DNA of 64,000 bases from Bryobacter aggregatus MPL3 (GCF_000702445.1 NZ_JNIF01000003.1:1426001-1490000); one strand, 5' to 3'; counted from the stretch's first letter, positions 26,183-37,919 are shown. The notes: generated by a model from the sequence alone, not told the origin. Made by a program: numbers and translations.

Positions 26183-27388
26183 TTGAATCTCGCAGAGGTC
26201 CTCAAGTCGAGCTATGAGGCTCTGAAAGCAAACCGCGTGCGGACGCTGTTGACTGCTCTCGGCTTGGTGATCGGCAATGCGAGCGTCATTCTGGTGGTGA
26301 CCATCTCACTCACCAGCACCCAATTCATTCTCAATCAAATTAAGGGCATCGGCTCCAATGTCGTGTGGGCCTATTTTGAGGCCGGTAGCCGCGACAGTGA
26401 GCAGAGCGAAGGTGACTTCGTCAAACTGGCCGACGTCGATGCGGTGCGCACCCAACTCGCCGACCGCATCGTTGCGGTCACCGCGACGATGTCCAGCAAC
26501 AACAGCCTCACCATTGACGGCAAGGCCCAGGACACCAGCGTTTTGGGCGTCGATGAATACTACCCGAAGGTGCGGAATCTGATTCTGCTCGCGGGCCGCT
26601 ACTTTGACCCGGAAGAAGTGAAGCAGCGTACGAAAGTGACTATGCTGACCGAGCCGCTGGCAAAACTGCTCTACGGAAGCGCCGAGGCGGCCGTCGGCAA
26701 GATGCTGAAAGTCAAAGATCACCAGTTCACGGTGATCGGTGTCTTTCGCGAACGGGTACAGAGTTTTGGTTTGAGCGAATTGGCCGATAAGGCAATGGTG
26801 GTGCCGATCACGGTGCTCCGTTATTACAACCGGGTAGAACGCATCGATCCGATGTACATCCAGGCCAAGCGCTCAGAGGACGTCGAAGGGCTCACCACCG
26901 AGGTGAAGGCCATCCTTGAGGCTCGTCATCGCAAAGGCGCACGCTACTTTGTCGACAATCTGGGTGCGATTCTCGATACCGCGAAGAACATCAGTATGAT
27001 CCTCACCTTTGTGTTGATTCTGGTGGCGGCAATCGCCCTGGTGATCAGCGGGATCGGGATCATGAACATCATGCTGGTGACCGTCACCGAACGCACGAAG
27101 GAGATTGGTACGCGGATGGCCGTAGGTGCATCGCGGCGTGAGATCCTCGCCCAGTTCCTGATGGAAGCGGTGCTCATCTCTACCGGTGGAGGCCTGATCG
27201 GGATCCTGGTGGGCGTCAGTGGCCCACTCCTCGCGCAATGGCTGGTGCCGGAGTTTGGCGTCTCCATCTCGATCACCAGCGTCGTGGTCGCGTTTCTGGT
27301 TTCATTTGGCGTCGGGTTGATTTTTGGGCTGTTGCCGGCGAACCGCGCGAGCCAGTTGAATCCGATTGAAGCGCTGCGATACGAGTAG
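26183..27388 (+). CDS. MacB/FtsX-type ABC transporter permease
   Basis: A 401-residue permease with the MacB plan: an N-terminal helix (about 17-42), a large periplasmic domain (about 43-265) and three C-terminal helices (about 272-300, 325-350, 362-385). Family hallmarks are RTLLTALGLVIGNASVILVV at the start, the VTVTERTKEIGTRMAVGASR cytoplasmic loop and the C-terminal LLPANRASQLNPIEALRYE. Such permeases use mechanotransmission for efflux or lipoprotein handling, not membrane transit. No ATPase gene is adjacent; the nearest is at 31.4-32.1 kb in a different operon. TTG start. Confidence 0.87.
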   Translation: MNLAEVLKSSYEALKANRVRTLLTALGLVIGNASVILVVTISLTSTQFILNQIKGIGSNVVWAYFEAGSRDSEQSEGDFVKLADVDAVRTQLADRIVAVTATMSSNNSLTIDGKAQDTSVLGVDEYYPKVRNLILLAGRYFDPEEVKQRTKVTMLTEPLAKLLYGSAEAAVGKMLKVKDHQFTVIGVFRERVQSFGLSELADKAMVVPITVLRYYNRVERIDPMYIQAKRSEDVEGLTTEVKAILEARHRKGARYFVDNLGAILDTAKNISMILTFVLILVAAIALVISGIGIMNIMLVTVTERTKEIGTRMAVGASRREILAQFLMEAVLISTGGGLIGILVGVSGPLLAQWLVPEFGVSISITSVVVAFLVSFGVGLIFGLLPANRASQLNPIEALRYE

Positions 27389-27392
27389 TTTG

Positions 27393-27422
27393 TTGCACTT
27401 GGCAACCTAAGCAAATCTTAAT
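27393..27422 (+). promoter_or_regulatory. Possible promoter of TonB receptor 1
   Basis: TTGCAC (27393-27398) and CTTAAT (27417-27422) are separated by 18 bases and would start transcription about 35 bases before the ATG at 27465. Both hexamers match consensus only partly. A similar TTGCAC is found before TonB receptor 3. Confidence 0.35.
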
Positions 27423-27464
27423 GTGATATCCTCCCGGTAGCTTTAGCTTCAAGGAGTTGATTTG

Positions 27465-30400
27465 ATGTTTTACCCCCGTAGTGCCCAAGTATCGGTGCTA
27501 TCCTTCCTTCTTTTCTTTTGTTTTCCCCTTCTCTCCCTTGCCCAGACCTTCACTGGAAACATTACCGGCACCGTCAGCGACACCTCCGGGTCTGCACTGG
27601 CAGGAGCCACGGTGAGTCTCAAAAATACAGCCACCAATGACACCCGTAATGCGACGACGAATGAGAGCGGACTGTACAACTTTCCACAGCTCGCACCGGG
27701 CACCTACCGTCTTGAAGTCACAATGACCGGCTTCAAGAAGTACCAGGTTGCTTCGATCAACCTCCAGACCTCGCAGGTTGCGGAAATCAATGCGCAGCTC
27801 GGTCTCGGTGACGTCAGCGAGAGCGTCGAGGTGCAAGCCTCAGCCGTTGCCATCGATACGCAAACAGCCAATAAGGAAGTCACCCTGTCTTCGCAGATGG
27901 TCGCCGAACTGCCGGTCAACGCCCGCAATCCCTTCGTGCTGGTGCATGCAACGGCCGGTGTCACGGCAGTCCGTACCGGTGTTTCCGGCGCGACCACTGA
28001 CCAGAACCACAATCGTTTCTCACTGAATGGTGGACGTGGCCAGAGCGGCCTCGTTCTCATCGACGGTGTCCCGGCCACGGCCGGCGACTGGGGCGGCCTC
28101 ATTGCCTCTCCTGGCGTCGACTCGATCCAGGAGACACAAGTCATCCGCACCACCTTCGACGCGCAATACGGGCGCACCGACGGTGGCGTTGTCACGATGA
28201 TCACCAAGGGCGGTTCCAGCCAGTTCCACGGCCTCGGCTTTGAGTATTTGCGCAACAGCAATCTCGATGCGAACTCCTGGACCTCCAACCGCAGCGGCAT
28301 CTCAAAGCCCAGCTTCCAGCGCCACCAGTTTGGCGGCAATCTGAGCGGCCCAATCGTCAACAAGTGGAATCTCTTCTTCTTCGGTGGCTACGAAGGCCTG
28401 CGCCAGGCCAGCCCCACCCAGAACATCTCCTCCGTGCCCACCGCACTCGAACGCCAGGGCAATTTCTCGAACACCCGCAATGCCGACGGCACTCTCTCCG
28501 TGATCTATGACCCCACCACGACCCGTCCGAACCCGAACGGCAGCGGCTTCATCCGTGACGCCTTCCCGGGCAACGTGATCCCTGCCAATCGCTTCGACGC
28601 CGTGGGCCGCCGCATTGTCGACCTCTACCCGAACGCAAACGCCGCTGGCGACTTGAATACCCAGACGCGCAACTTCACGATGGGCGCCAAGGCCGTAACG
28701 CATAACGACCGCTTCGACGGTCGCATCGATTGGGCGAAGAGCTCGAAGTTCACCCTGTTTGGCCGCATCACCAAGGCGAATCAGACCGACATCGCCCCGA
28801 TCTTCTTTGGCAATGGTGCGGACTCCAACTTTGGCGGCGAAAATCCCCGCCACTTCGCCTCGGTCGGCTTCACCTTTGTCCCCTCGCCCACCTTCGTGCT
28901 CAATGTCCTGGTTGGACATGGCCGTTGGCGCGAAGGCCAGGTTTCGCCGAGCCAGGGCCAAGGCGCAGCCATCACCGGCTTGCCTTCCTCGCTCACCTCG
29001 CAGTTGCAAGCAACGACGCTGCCCCAGTTCTCGGTCGCCAACTATGCACAGATCGGCAACTCTCGCTTCCTGAACTTCCCGCGCCAGTCCGACACCTTAC
29101 AGGTGAACGCGAGCAAAGAGATCCACAACCACAGCCTCAAGTTCGGCTTCCAGTACGACAACATGAAGCTGAACCAGACCGACATCTACAACGGCACCTT
29201 TAGCTTCAACCGTGGCCTGACAGCTGCTGAAGTGAACGCAGCTGGCAGCCCGATCGCTGTCGTCGACTCCTCACGCAGCGGCAACGCCATTGCATCGTTG
29301 TTGCTGGGCACCGGCTCCGGTGGCAGCATTCCCTACAATAATCAGCCGGCCTACAGCCAGCCGATCTGGGCCTTCTACTTCCAGGATTCCTGGCGCATGA
29401 ACCGCCGCCTTACGCTCAACTACGGCGTGCGTCTCGAACACCAGGGTGGCCGTACAGAACGCTACGATCGCATCAACTGGTTCGATACCACCTCACCCAA
29501 TGCGGCGCTCTCCAATCGCGCTGGAATGCCCGTCTATGGCGGCCTTAGCTTTGCCGGTCCTGGCAATCGCAATCTGCAGCTCACCGATGGCCTGAACCCG
29601 GCGCCGCGCCTGGGCCTCGCCTACAAGGTGACCGACAAACTTGTGGTGCGCTCGGGTATCGGCTACTACTTCCCCACCACCTGGGTTTCGGTTGCTTCCG
29701 CACAGGGCTTTTCCACCTCCACCTCGTGGAACTCGACGGTCGGCGGCAATGGTCTGATTCCGCAGAATCCGCTGAGCAACCCCTATCCGAACGGCCTGAA
29801 CCGGGTGTCGGGCAGCAGCCTCGGCCTCAGCACGCAGGCAGGCGAAGCAGTGAGTGCCTGGCAGCGTTCGCGTCCCTCGGGCTACTCGATGAACTACAGC
29901 TTCGACGTCCAGTACGAGCTCAGCAAGAGCGCGCTGATTGAAGTGGGCTACATCGGCACCCAGGGCCGCAAGTTGCCCTACGGCGTCAATCGCAACATGA
30001 ACCAGTTGAACCCCATCTATCTGTCGCTCGGCCAGAGCCTGAACGATTCGGTAGCCAATCCGTTCAACGGCTTGTTCAATTCCGGTTCGATCAATGGTCC
30101 GACCATTGCCCGCAACCAATTGCTGCGTCCCTATCCGCAGTTCACCAGCGTGAACCTGCAAGGCGACACGCCCGGCACCTCATCCATCTACAACGCACTG
30201 AGCGTCAAGTTCCAGAAGCGCTTCAACAACGGCATGTCGACGCTGGTCACCTACCAGTGGTCCAAGGCGATCGACAACGCATCGGAAACCCAGGGCTGGG
30301 AAGTGGGTGACGCCTTCCGCGACTACTACAACCAGGCCATCGAGCGTTCGATCTCGGCGCACGATCTGCCGCAGAGCCTTGCCTTCGCCTTTGTGTATGA

Positions 30401-30920
30401 ACTCCCCTTCGGACGCGGCAAGAGCTACGGCGCAGGCATGAACAAGGTGACGGACGCCATCCTCGGTGGCTGGCAGGTATCGGGCATTGGCCGTCTGTCG
30501 AGCGGTCTGCCGCTGCAGTTCAGCGCTCCCAATACGCTCTCTGCCTATGGCTTTGCCGTGCAACGTCCGAACATCACCAGCACCAAGGATCTGGCGGTTT
30601 CAAACCCGACCCCGGACAACTGGTTCAACAAGGCCGCAGTGAGCGCCCCGGGCCAGTTCACGATCGGCTCGGCTCCGCGCTGGATTTCCGATGTCCGCTT
30701 CGGTCCCACGCGCAACCTCGACTTCTCGCTCGCCAAGAACTGGCGGGTCGCTGAACGTCTGAAGTTGCAGTTCCGTGCGGAATCTTTCAACCTCACCAAC
30801 ACCCCGCAGTTTGGCCGTGCTAACACGACTGTCGGCGCGGGTGACTTCGGGAGGGTAACCGGGCTTGCTCCGGGCGCCAACCCGCACAATATCCAGGGTG
30901 TGCTCCGTCTTAGCTTCTAA
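27465..30920 (+). CDS. Oar-like TonB-dependent outer-membrane receptor 1
   Basis: A 1151-residue outer-membrane protein. A signal peptide (residues 1-26, ending LLSLAQ) is followed by a carboxypeptidase-regulatory-like beta-sandwich (FTGNITGTVSDTSGSALAGA to about residue 110), a plug domain (ELPVNARNPFVLVHATAGV, GGRGQSGLVLIDGVPA, EYLRNSNLDANSW) and a large beta-barrel ending GVLRLSF. This very long type is typical of acidobacteria, where many paralogues are thought to import oligosaccharides or peptides; the ligand is unknown. The ATG at 27465 has AAGGAG 8 bases upstream. It is followed by a clear terminator and preceded by a TPR protein and a permease on the same strand. Confidence 0.92.
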   Translation: MFYPRSAQVSVLSFLLFFCFPLLSLAQTFTGNITGTVSDTSGSALAGATVSLKNTATNDTRNATTNESGLYNFPQLAPGTYRLEVTMTGFKKYQVASINLQTSQVAEINAQLGLGDVSESVEVQASAVAIDTQTANKEVTLSSQMVAELPVNARNPFVLVHATAGVTAVRTGVSGATTDQNHNRFSLNGGRGQSGLVLIDGVPATAGDWGGLIASPGVDSIQETQVIRTTFDAQYGRTDGGVVTMITKGGSSQFHGLGFEYLRNSNLDANSWTSNRSGISKPSFQRHQFGGNLSGPIVNKWNLFFFGGYEGLRQASPTQNISSVPTALERQGNFSNTRNADGTLSVIYDPTTTRPNPNGSGFIRDAFPGNVIPANRFDAVGRRIVDLYPNANAAGDLNTQTRNFTMGAKAVTHNDRFDGRIDWAKSSKFTLFGRITKANQTDIAPIFFGNGADSNFGGENPRHFASVGFTFVPSPTFVLNVLVGHGRWREGQVSPSQGQGAAITGLPSSLTSQLQATTLPQFSVANYAQIGNSRFLNFPRQSDTLQVNASKEIHNHSLKFGFQYDNMKLNQTDIYNGTFSFNRGLTAAEVNAAGSPIAVVDSSRSGNAIASLLLGTGSGGSIPYNNQPAYSQPIWAFYFQDSWRMNRRLTLNYGVRLEHQGGRTERYDRINWFDTTSPNAALSNRAGMPVYGGLSFAGPGNRNLQLTDGLNPAPRLGLAYKVTDKLVVRSGIGYYFPTTWVSVASAQGFSTSTSWNSTVGGNGLIPQNPLSNPYPNGLNRVSGSSLGLSTQAGEAVSAWQRSRPSGYSMNYSFDVQYELSKSALIEVGYIGTQGRKLPYGVNRNMNQLNPIYLSLGQSLNDSVANPFNGLFNSGSINGPTIARNQLLRPYPQFTSVNLQGDTPGTSSIYNALSVKFQKRFNNGMSTLVTYQWSKAIDNASETQGWEVGDAFRDYYNQAIERSISAHDLPQSLAFAFVYELPFGRGKSYGAGMNKVTDAILGGWQVSGIGRLSSGLPLQFSAPNTLSAYGFAVQRPNITSTKDLAVSNPTPDNWFNKAAVSAPGQFTIGSAPRWISDVRFGPTRNLDFSLAKNWRVAERLKLQFRAESFNLTNTPQFGRANTTVGAGDFGRVTGLAPGANPHNIQGVLRLSF

Positions 30921-30946
30921 GCACTGAGTTCGTTTCCCCAAACAAA

Positions 30947-30974
30947 GGCCAGGGCTTCGTGCTCTGGCCTTTTT
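30947..30974 (+). terminator. Intrinsic terminator after TonB receptor 1
   Basis: GGCCAGGGC (30947-30955) pairs with GCTCTGGCC (30961-30969), one G-U pair, around a 5-base loop, followed directly by T5. It is 26 bases after the receptor stop codon. Confidence 0.88.
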
Positions 30975-31035
30975 CAATTTCTACATTCGGCGCCCCTTCT
31001 GCGTCTCCACTGGCAGAGTTTCGGAGGTGATGAGA

Positions 31036-31119
31036 ATGCGAGTGCTGGCAGCAAGGCTCAACATCGTTTCGATGCAGACGTCGGATCAGGCACCAAGGCT
31101 TAAGCAAGGAGATACATGA
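31036..31119 (+). CDS. Possible 27-residue upstream peptide, coupled to the next gene
   Basis: An ATG at 31036 has GGAGG 8 bases upstream and opens a 27-codon frame (MRVLAARLNIVSMQTSDQAP to the stop) whose TGA overlaps the ATG at 31116 as ATGA. Good ribosome site plus start-stop overlap suggest translation, perhaps as a leader peptide that controls the following gene. The peptide resembles nothing recognised, and chance cannot be excluded at this length. Confidence 0.4.
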   Translation: MRVLAARLNIVSMQTSDQAPRLKQGDT

Positions 31120-31368
31120 GAAGACTTTCGTCCTTTGCCTTGCCGCTGAGTTTCCAGATTGAGGTCGCGCGCGGCACGGTCGCCGAAGGCCTCGTGAAAG
31201 TTAGCACGAGTGTTGGGTCCGTGATGGTCCGGGTGCGGGAGCTTGGCGTCGACCTCACTGATCCGGATGGCAAGGAGGATCGCGAACAGATGATCGTTCT
31301 GTTCGAAAGCCGCTGGCGGCAGGAACTCATCCTCGACAAGGACTACAAGTTTGTTTCGACGCAGAAGC

Positions 31369-31379
<11 letters not shown>
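31116..31379 (+). CDS. Small protein of unknown function
   Basis: An 87-residue protein with AAGGAG 4 bases before its [23 protein letters not shown] and [19 protein letters not shown] suggest beta strands; the C-terminal third is charged ([20 protein letters not shown]). No membrane helix or known family is seen. Its last 11 bases overlap the end of the convergent ATPase gene. Confidence 0.6.
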
Positions 31380-32078
<699 letters not shown>

Positions 32079-32082
<4 letters not shown>

Positions 32083-33440
32083 TTGCTTGCCCCCTTCAAT
32101 TTCACTTTGTCGCCATCCTTGAGTTCGGTTCCCGGATTGAGCACAAGGTCTTCGCCACCGATCAATCCCTCTTCAACGCGCATGCCTTCGCTACTATTGC
32201 CCGTCACTCGCACCGGGCGCTTGACCACCTTGCCATTGAGCACAATAAATACCGCGTCACTACGAATCGCCGCACTCGGAATAAAGACAACAGCCTTGGC
32301 GGCAGCCACAGGCGCTCCGGTGTCTTTCTTCTCGTCGCTGACAAAGGCAACGCTCGCATTCATGTCCGGCCGCAGATAATCATCCGGCTCCAACACCTTC
32401 ACCTTCACTTGCACCGTGGCCTTTTGCCGATTCGCCTCAGGCGCAATCTCATCGATGATGCCCTGGTACTTGCGATCCGGATAAGCATCGGTTGTGATGA
32501 TGCCCTTCTGCTGGCGATCGAGCCGCGCGAAGTCATTCTGATTGATGTCTAGCTCCACTTGCAGATCATTCAAATTTGCGAGCGAGACCACATAGCCCTT
32601 AGCGCCCTTGTCGCCAACAAAGCCAGTAGTGACGAACTCACCCTTCTCCACATTGCGTTCGAGCACAGTGCCAGTGACCGGAGCCTTGATGATCGTGTTG
32701 TTCAACTGCGTCTGGTAGAAGGCCACGCGGCCACGCGCCTCCACAATCTGCCCACGCACCGCATCAATCACTTCGCGGCGGGCGCCGAGCCGCACCAGGT
32801 CCAGCGTCTTCTCAAGCGAATTTACACGGGCGCGTTGGGAATTGACGCGCGCATCAGCGTCATCGAGAGTCTGCTGCGACATTACCTTCTCTTTCACCAG
32901 ATGAGCGGTACGGCGCAGTGTCACCTCGGCGTTCTCAAGATCAGCGCGCGCCTGATCGACATTCGCTTTCGCGGTGGCGATCTCTTCCGGACGCGAGCCA
33001 TTGGTCAGCTCTTCAAGCCGCGCTTGCAGCGTGTGCAATTGCCCTTGGGACTGCTGCAACTGGGCCTTGTACTCGTCATCCTCGAGGCGCACAATCACCT
33101 GGCCCTCTTTGACGCGATCCCCTTTCTCGACGCCAATCCACAACACGCGCCCCACCACCTTCGAGGCCACTTGGATCTTGTGATGGGCAACGATGTACCC
33201 GGTGGCATTGAGGATGACGGATTTGGAACTGCCGCCAGCATTCGCCGAAGAAGCAGACTTCACGCGGTACACTTCCACCTCAGGAGCGTAGTTCATCAAG
33301 CCATAGAGATAGCGGCCCGCACCGGCCAGAACAAAGAGTGTGATGCCGGCGATGATGAAACGTTTGGCCCAGGAAGAGCCTTCATCATGTCTTTGTTTCT
33401 TCGAGCGATCAATTCGAAGATTTTTAATTTCAGCGTCCAT
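32079..33440 (-). CDS. HlyD-family periplasmic adaptor protein
   Basis: A 453-residue membrane-fusion protein. One N-terminal membrane anchor (about 27-47) is followed by a first biotinyl-lipoyl half ([20 protein letters not shown]), a long coiled-coil hairpin (about 130-240, rich in Gln, Ala and Arg), a second lipoyl half ([20 protein letters not shown]), and beta-barrel and membrane-proximal domains. Adaptors of this type link inner-membrane permeases to an outer-membrane channel such as TolC. No outer-membrane channel gene is in the operon. It lies between the permeases and the ATPase. Confidence 0.92.
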
Positions 33441-33449
33441 GATCTCTCT

Positions 33450-34613
33450 CTACACTTCCCGCAGCGCGGTCAGGATTTCTTTATTTGCGGCATTCCGGGC
33501 AGGAAAGAGCCCACCGATCGCACCGAGGAAAAGTGCAAAGCCCATGCCAATGAGCATGATGGCCGGGGTGACCTGGAAGTTGAAGGCGATTTCGCTGAAG
33601 GTGACAAAGTTGCCGATTCCGGTTTCAATGTTGTTCAACGGCAACACCAGCAGGCAACCAAGGATGCCGCCCAGCAGCGACAGCAGCACCGATTCGAGAA
33701 AGAAGCTGGTGAGGATGCTCAATCGCGCAAAACCCAGTACGCGCAGGGTTCCGATCTCTTTGGCGCGCCGCGCGACAGCGGCGTACATCGTATTCATCGC
33801 CGCAAAGCAACTGCCCACTGCCATCACGACAGAAATGAAGATGCCCAAAAACTGTAGCGGCGCCGCAGACACTGTTTGCGCCGCGTAATAACTCTTCTCG
33901 CTTCTTGCATTGACGTTCAGCTTCTGATCGGCATTGAGATCGTTGATCAGTGCCTGTGCGGCCACCTCATCTGTAGCCCGCACCAGTGCGGAACTCACTA
34001 CTTCCGCTCGGTTGTAGTCGGAGCTGACCTGATTGAGGTCACCGAAAATCTCGCTGTTGACCGAACTGCGGCCTCCGTCCATCACCCCGACGACGGTCCA
34101 CTCGCCGCGTGCAAACTTCAGCTTGCCACCGAGGCGGGCATCGGGAAAGCGATTGGCAATCGATTTGCCAACCACGATCTCCCGCTGTCCGGGAGCAAAC
34201 CAGCGGCCTTGGGTCAACTGGATCTGATCGCGCATTTTGACGCCAACAGGCGGCAGACCGCGCAGTGTGATGTTCATGCCATCGGGCGTATCGACGCTGG
34301 CCAGATTGATGATCGTCACCATCTCAAGAGAAGCCATCGGTTCCTCACCATCGCGCGCGATGCCCGGTTTGAACTTGAGGTCCTGGTACATCGTGCGCGT
34401 GAAGTTACTGTTGAGTTCGGCGTCAGAACCCTTGCGCAGCACCAGCACGTTCAGCGGATCCCCCGTCGCCTCGAAGGCCGAGCGGAGCCCTTGCACCAAG
34501 GCGAGAACGGAGAGCAGCACGGCCACGGTCAGTCCTACTCCCAAAGCGGTCATGAGTGTGGTGGTGCGGCGCACCACCAGATTGCGGATGTTATATGAGA
34601 TCGGGATTGCCAT
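33450..34613 (-). CDS. FtsX/DevC-type ABC permease, second of two
   Basis: A 387-residue permease with an N-terminal helix ([20 protein letters not shown]), a periplasmic domain (about 45-260) and three C-terminal helices, with [20 protein letters not shown] as the coupling loop and [18 protein letters not shown] at the end. It is 9 bases ahead of the adaptor gene and 5 bases behind the first permease. Two distinct permeases in one operon suggest a heterodimer, unlike homodimeric MacB. Confidence 0.9.
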   Translation of the reverse strand: MAIPISYNIRNLVVRRTTTLMTALGVGLTVAVLLSVLALVQGLRSAFEATGDPLNVLVLRKGSDAELNSNFTRTMYQDLKFKPGIARDGEEPMASLEMVTIINLASVDTPDGMNITLRGLPPVGVKMRDQIQLTQGRWFAPGQREIVVGKSIANRFPDARLGGKLKFARGEWTVVGVMDGGRSSVNSEIFGDLNQVSSDYNRAEVVSSALVRATDEVAAQALINDLNADQKLNVNARSEKSYYAAQTVSAAPLQFLGIFISVVMAVGSCFAAMNTMYAAVARRAKEIGTLRVLGFARLSILTSFFLESVLLSLLGGILGCLLVLPLNNIETGIGNFVTFSEIAFNFQVTPAIMLIGMGFALFLGAIGGLFPARNAANKEILTALREV

Positions 34614-34618
34614 GTGAG

Positions 34619-35794
34619 TTAGCCAGAGTACTTCAAGGTGTCAAGAATATTAGTCCGCGCTGCTGTCAAGGCAGGGACAAAGGAAGAGAGCAATGCGACG
34701 ACCACAGAGAAAGCAAGAATGACAGCGACGGTAGATGGCGTCAGCGTGAGATTCCGGAACTGGCCGATAAAAGCTCCGGCACTCGCTCCCACGCCCACCG
34801 CGAGTATCGTCGCCAGAATACATCCCAAGGCCGCACCCACCACAGAGAGAACCACGGCTTCGCCCAGAATGATCGTCAGAATGCCGCCATTGGTAAAACC
34901 AAGTGTCTTCATCACTCCCACCTCGCGTACACGCTCGCGGACGCTCATCGCCATCGTGTTCGCCGAGACCAATAGGATGGTGAAGGTGACCGCCGCGCAG
35001 ATCGCCAGCAGAAAGACCTTCACATTGCCAAGGAAGGAGACGAAGCTGAGCGCAAAGGCGGCCTCGGTCTCGGTGCGGGTCTGGGCTGGCGAGTTAGTGA
35101 ACAAGGCATCGACATCGCGCTGCACCTTCGACACATCTTCCTTCGAGCGGGCGAGGATTCCGAACATCCCCGCAAAATCGCGGCGGCCGGCAGGCAGGCT
35201 TTGAAACAGGTATTCGAGGTTGAAGTACATCGACTCGTTGTCATTCGCGTCCGTGTAGATGCCGCGCAAAATGAAGTCCATCGTGCCAGGGAAGATGTCG
35301 CCCTTGAGCGTGATGCGGTCTCCTAAGTGCAGACCAAGTCTCTCGGCCAGAACACGGCCTACAATGCAGGCCGTGCGTTCGCGGATAAAGGCCTGCTTCT
35401 GCTCTTCGGGAATCGTGAGATCCGTGTGGACCTTGAAGAAGTCTTCCGGCTCAATGGCAAAGCGGGCGAAGTTATTCCGGCGGTCGGCATTCTGATCCTT
35501 ATACTGCCCGCCGTACCACTGCGAGATGGTAACTGCCTGAACGCCGGGCACCGTCTGGATTTTTTGCTTGTAAGAGGCTGGCATCACGACGGCCAGCGAG
35601 ATCCGGTTGCGTGTGATCAGGCGCAGCGCCTGGCCGGGTGTTGGATCGGAAAAGTACAAGGCGTGATACATCGCAAAGAGAACGCCCAGCAGAGTAAATG
35701 ACATCGTGACACTCAGAATGGTCAGGATGCTGCGCCGCTTACTGCGCAAGGTGTTCTTCAAGATCAATGGCAAGTAACGGAGCATGTGGATCAT
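34619..35794 (-). CDS. FtsX/DevC-type ABC permease, first of two
   Basis: A 391-residue permease. N-terminal helix with [20 protein letters not shown], a periplasmic domain with an aromatic and charged middle ([20 protein letters not shown]), and three C-terminal helices with the [19 protein letters not shown] coupling loop. First gene of the operon permease-permease-adaptor-ATPase. The ATG at 35794 is preferred over a TTG 33 bases upstream, since it starts just before the helix; another ATG follows 9 bases later. The 107 bases to the divergent OPT gene show no strong promoter. Confidence 0.88.
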   Translation of the reverse strand: MIHMLRYLPLILKNTLRSKRRSILTILSVTMSFTLLGVLFAMYHALYFSDPTPGQALRLITRNRISLAVVMPASYKQKIQTVPGVQAVTISQWYGGQYKDQNADRRNNFARFAIEPEDFFKVHTDLTIPEEQKQAFIRERTACIVGRVLAERLGLHLGDRITLKGDIFPGTMDFILRGIYTDANDNESMYFNLEYLFQSLPAGRRDFAGMFGILARSKEDVSKVQRDVDALFTNSPAQTRTETEAAFALSFVSFLGNVKVFLLAICAAVTFTILLVSANTMAMSVRERVREVGVMKTLGFTNGGILTIILGEAVVLSVVGAALGCILATILAVGVGASAGAFIGQFRNLTLTPSTVAVILAFSVVVALLSSFVPALTAARTNILDTLKYSG

Positions 35795-35901
35795 TGTAAG
35801 GGATTCTCTTCGCCTCAGTTTCGCCAATGTGATGAAAGGGCGAGAATCGCCGATGAAGCTGCTTTTTCGGCGGATGGAATTGGTTGTAGTCTGGATGGAT
35901 C

Positions 35902-37917
35902 GTGAAGCACATCCCGTACGTTCCCGAGAGCATGAAGATGAAGGAGTTTAGCTGGGCGGCATTGCTGCTTGGCCTGGTGATGACGGTGATCCTAGGCGCT
36001 GCTAACGCGTATCTGGGATTGCGTGCGGGAATCACCATTGCCGCTACTTATCCGGCGGCGGTCATCGGCATGGCCGTGATCCGGATGTGGCGAGGCACCA
36101 TCCTTGAGGAGAACATCGCGCGAACCGCCGGTTCGATTGGCGAGAGCGTCGCGGCCGGTGCTATTTTTACGCTGCCAGCCTTTGTGATCGCCAAGGTATG
36201 GCCCAGCTTCACGGGTCCGGAAGCGTATTGGAAATCGACAGTGCTGATGGTGATTGGCAGCCTCCTCGGCGTCCTGTTCGTCAGCCTGGTGCGCAGAGCC
36301 TTGGTGGAAGATCCAGACCTCCCCTTCCCGGAAAGTGTCGCCGCCTCGGAGATCCATAAGGCCGGGCAGCACGGCGCGGGCGCGGCAAAGTTCCTTTTCT
36401 GGAATATCGGCACCGGCGGGCTCGTCTATCTGCTCGGCGTCTTCAAGCTCTTTGCCGTGGATAAGGACTTCTTCTTCCGCGTCGGCGAGCTCGGCCGCAG
36501 CTTCCTCCGTCTTGGGCCTGCGGGAACCGGGAACACCGTGCCGGTGGGCGCCACGACACTGGCTGCCGGACCCACGGTGAGCCCTGCCTATCTGGGGGTC
36601 GGTTACATCATCGGTGTACGGCTGGCTTCTTTGCAGTTCGCCGGTGGCGTCATTGCCTGGGGTGTACTCGTTCCCCTGTTTCTGTACTTCCTCGGCCCGA
36701 AGATCCGCGAGTACATGCCCGTGAATGCGAGCGATGACGATTGGGCGGGGATGGCCGCGGCCGTCTGGCGATTCATTGTGCGGCCCATTGCCATTGGCGG
36801 CATGCTGGTGGGCGCCGCCTACACCATGTTCAAGATGCGCAAGAATCTCAGCACCGGGCTGGCGCGCGCGTTTGGAGAATTGACCGGCCCGAAGGTCGAC
36901 CTCGAAAAATTGAACCGTACCGAACGCTATATGAGTTCCAAAGTGGTGCTTCTGCTGATCGGCGCCCTCTTTGCCGTCATGTGTGTGCTGTACACCTACC
37001 TTGCCGACTCGATCGGCGGCGGCGTGACCGCAGCAATCGTGATGGTGATTGTCGGCTTCTTCTTTGCAACCATCTCCGGGTTTCTGGTGGGAGTCATTGG
37101 CTCCTCGAACAATCCGATCTCCGGGCTAACACTATCCACACTGATCATCGCGGCATTGCTGATGGTGGCTCTCGGTGTCACCGGACCCCAGGGCGTCACG
37201 GCCGTACTCGGCGTCGCGAGCGTCGTGTGTGTGAGTTCGGCAGTGGCAGGCGAACTCCTGCAGGATTTCAAAGTCGGCTGGCTGCTGGGCGGCACGCCAC
37301 GCACCATCCAGTTGGTGGAACTGGTCGCCGTTGTTGTCGCTAGCGCGGCGATGTATTGGCCGCTGTGGATCTTGAACGAAGCGAACTTAAAGTCCGGCGG
37401 CATCGGCTTTGGCGATAAAGCCCTACCGGCGCCCCAGGCAGGACTGATGGCTTCGCTCGCGCAAGGGATCGTCGGCGGTGAAATGGCTTGGCCTTTGATT
37501 ATCGTTGGGATGTTCTTTGGCATTGCGCTGATCATGGTGCAAGTGAAGAGCCCGATGCTGGTATCGGTCGGCATGTATCTGCCGTTTGCAACCACCTTCG
37601 CGATCTTCGTCGGTGGCGTCATGCGCTGGATCGGCGACCAGATTGCGGAACGCCGTGGCCTGAACGAAGCCCAGCGGGCCCGGGTGGAGAATGCCGGGGT
37701 TCTGGTGAGCTCCGGATTGATCGCAGGCGAGGCGCTCTGTGGTCTGGTGACGGCCTACTTTGCCTGGCAGGAGGTCAAACTGTTCGCCTTTTTTGAGCAG
37801 CCCAGCTACCTGGCTGGAGGCCTTATCATCCTCGCGCTGGCCTATGTGATGATCCAGTTTCCGCTGCGCGCCGCGGGCAGAGCCGATGAACCAGCGCCCC
37901 CCACCGCTATGATGTAA
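35902..37917 (+). CDS. OPT-family oligopeptide transporter
   Basis: A 671-residue secondary transporter with about 14-16 hydrophobic helices. IPYVPESMKMKEFSWAALLL at the start, AYLGLRAGITIAATYPAAVI and FLVGVIGSSNNPISGLTLST are typical of bacterial OPT proteins, which import small peptides (and in some members metal chelates) with protons. A long hydrophilic stretch lies at about 320-350. The GTG start is the only start before the conserved N terminus. The stop is 2 bases before the next gene. Confidence 0.92.
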   Translation: MKHIPYVPESMKMKEFSWAALLLGLVMTVILGAANAYLGLRAGITIAATYPAAVIGMAVIRMWRGTILEENIARTAGSIGESVAAGAIFTLPAFVIAKVWPSFTGPEAYWKSTVLMVIGSLLGVLFVSLVRRALVEDPDLPFPESVAASEIHKAGQHGAGAAKFLFWNIGTGGLVYLLGVFKLFAVDKDFFFRVGELGRSFLRLGPAGTGNTVPVGATTLAAGPTVSPAYLGVGYIIGVRLASLQFAGGVIAWGVLVPLFLYFLGPKIREYMPVNASDDDWAGMAAAVWRFIVRPIAIGGMLVGAAYTMFKMRKNLSTGLARAFGELTGPKVDLEKLNRTERYMSSKVVLLLIGALFAVMCVLYTYLADSIGGGVTAAIVMVIVGFFFATISGFLVGVIGSSNNPISGLTLSTLIIAALLMVALGVTGPQGVTAVLGVASVVCVSSAVAGELLQDFKVGWLLGGTPRTIQLVELVAVVVASAAMYWPLWILNEANLKSGGIGFGDKALPAPQAGLMASLAQGIVGGEMAWPLIIVGMFFGIALIMVQVKSPMLVSVGMYLPFATTFAIFVGGVMRWIGDQIAERRGLNEAQRARVENAGVLVSSGLIAGEALCGLVTAYFAWQEVKLFAFFEQPSYLAGGLIILALAYVMIQFPLRAAGRADEPAPPTAMM

Positions 37918-37919
37918 AG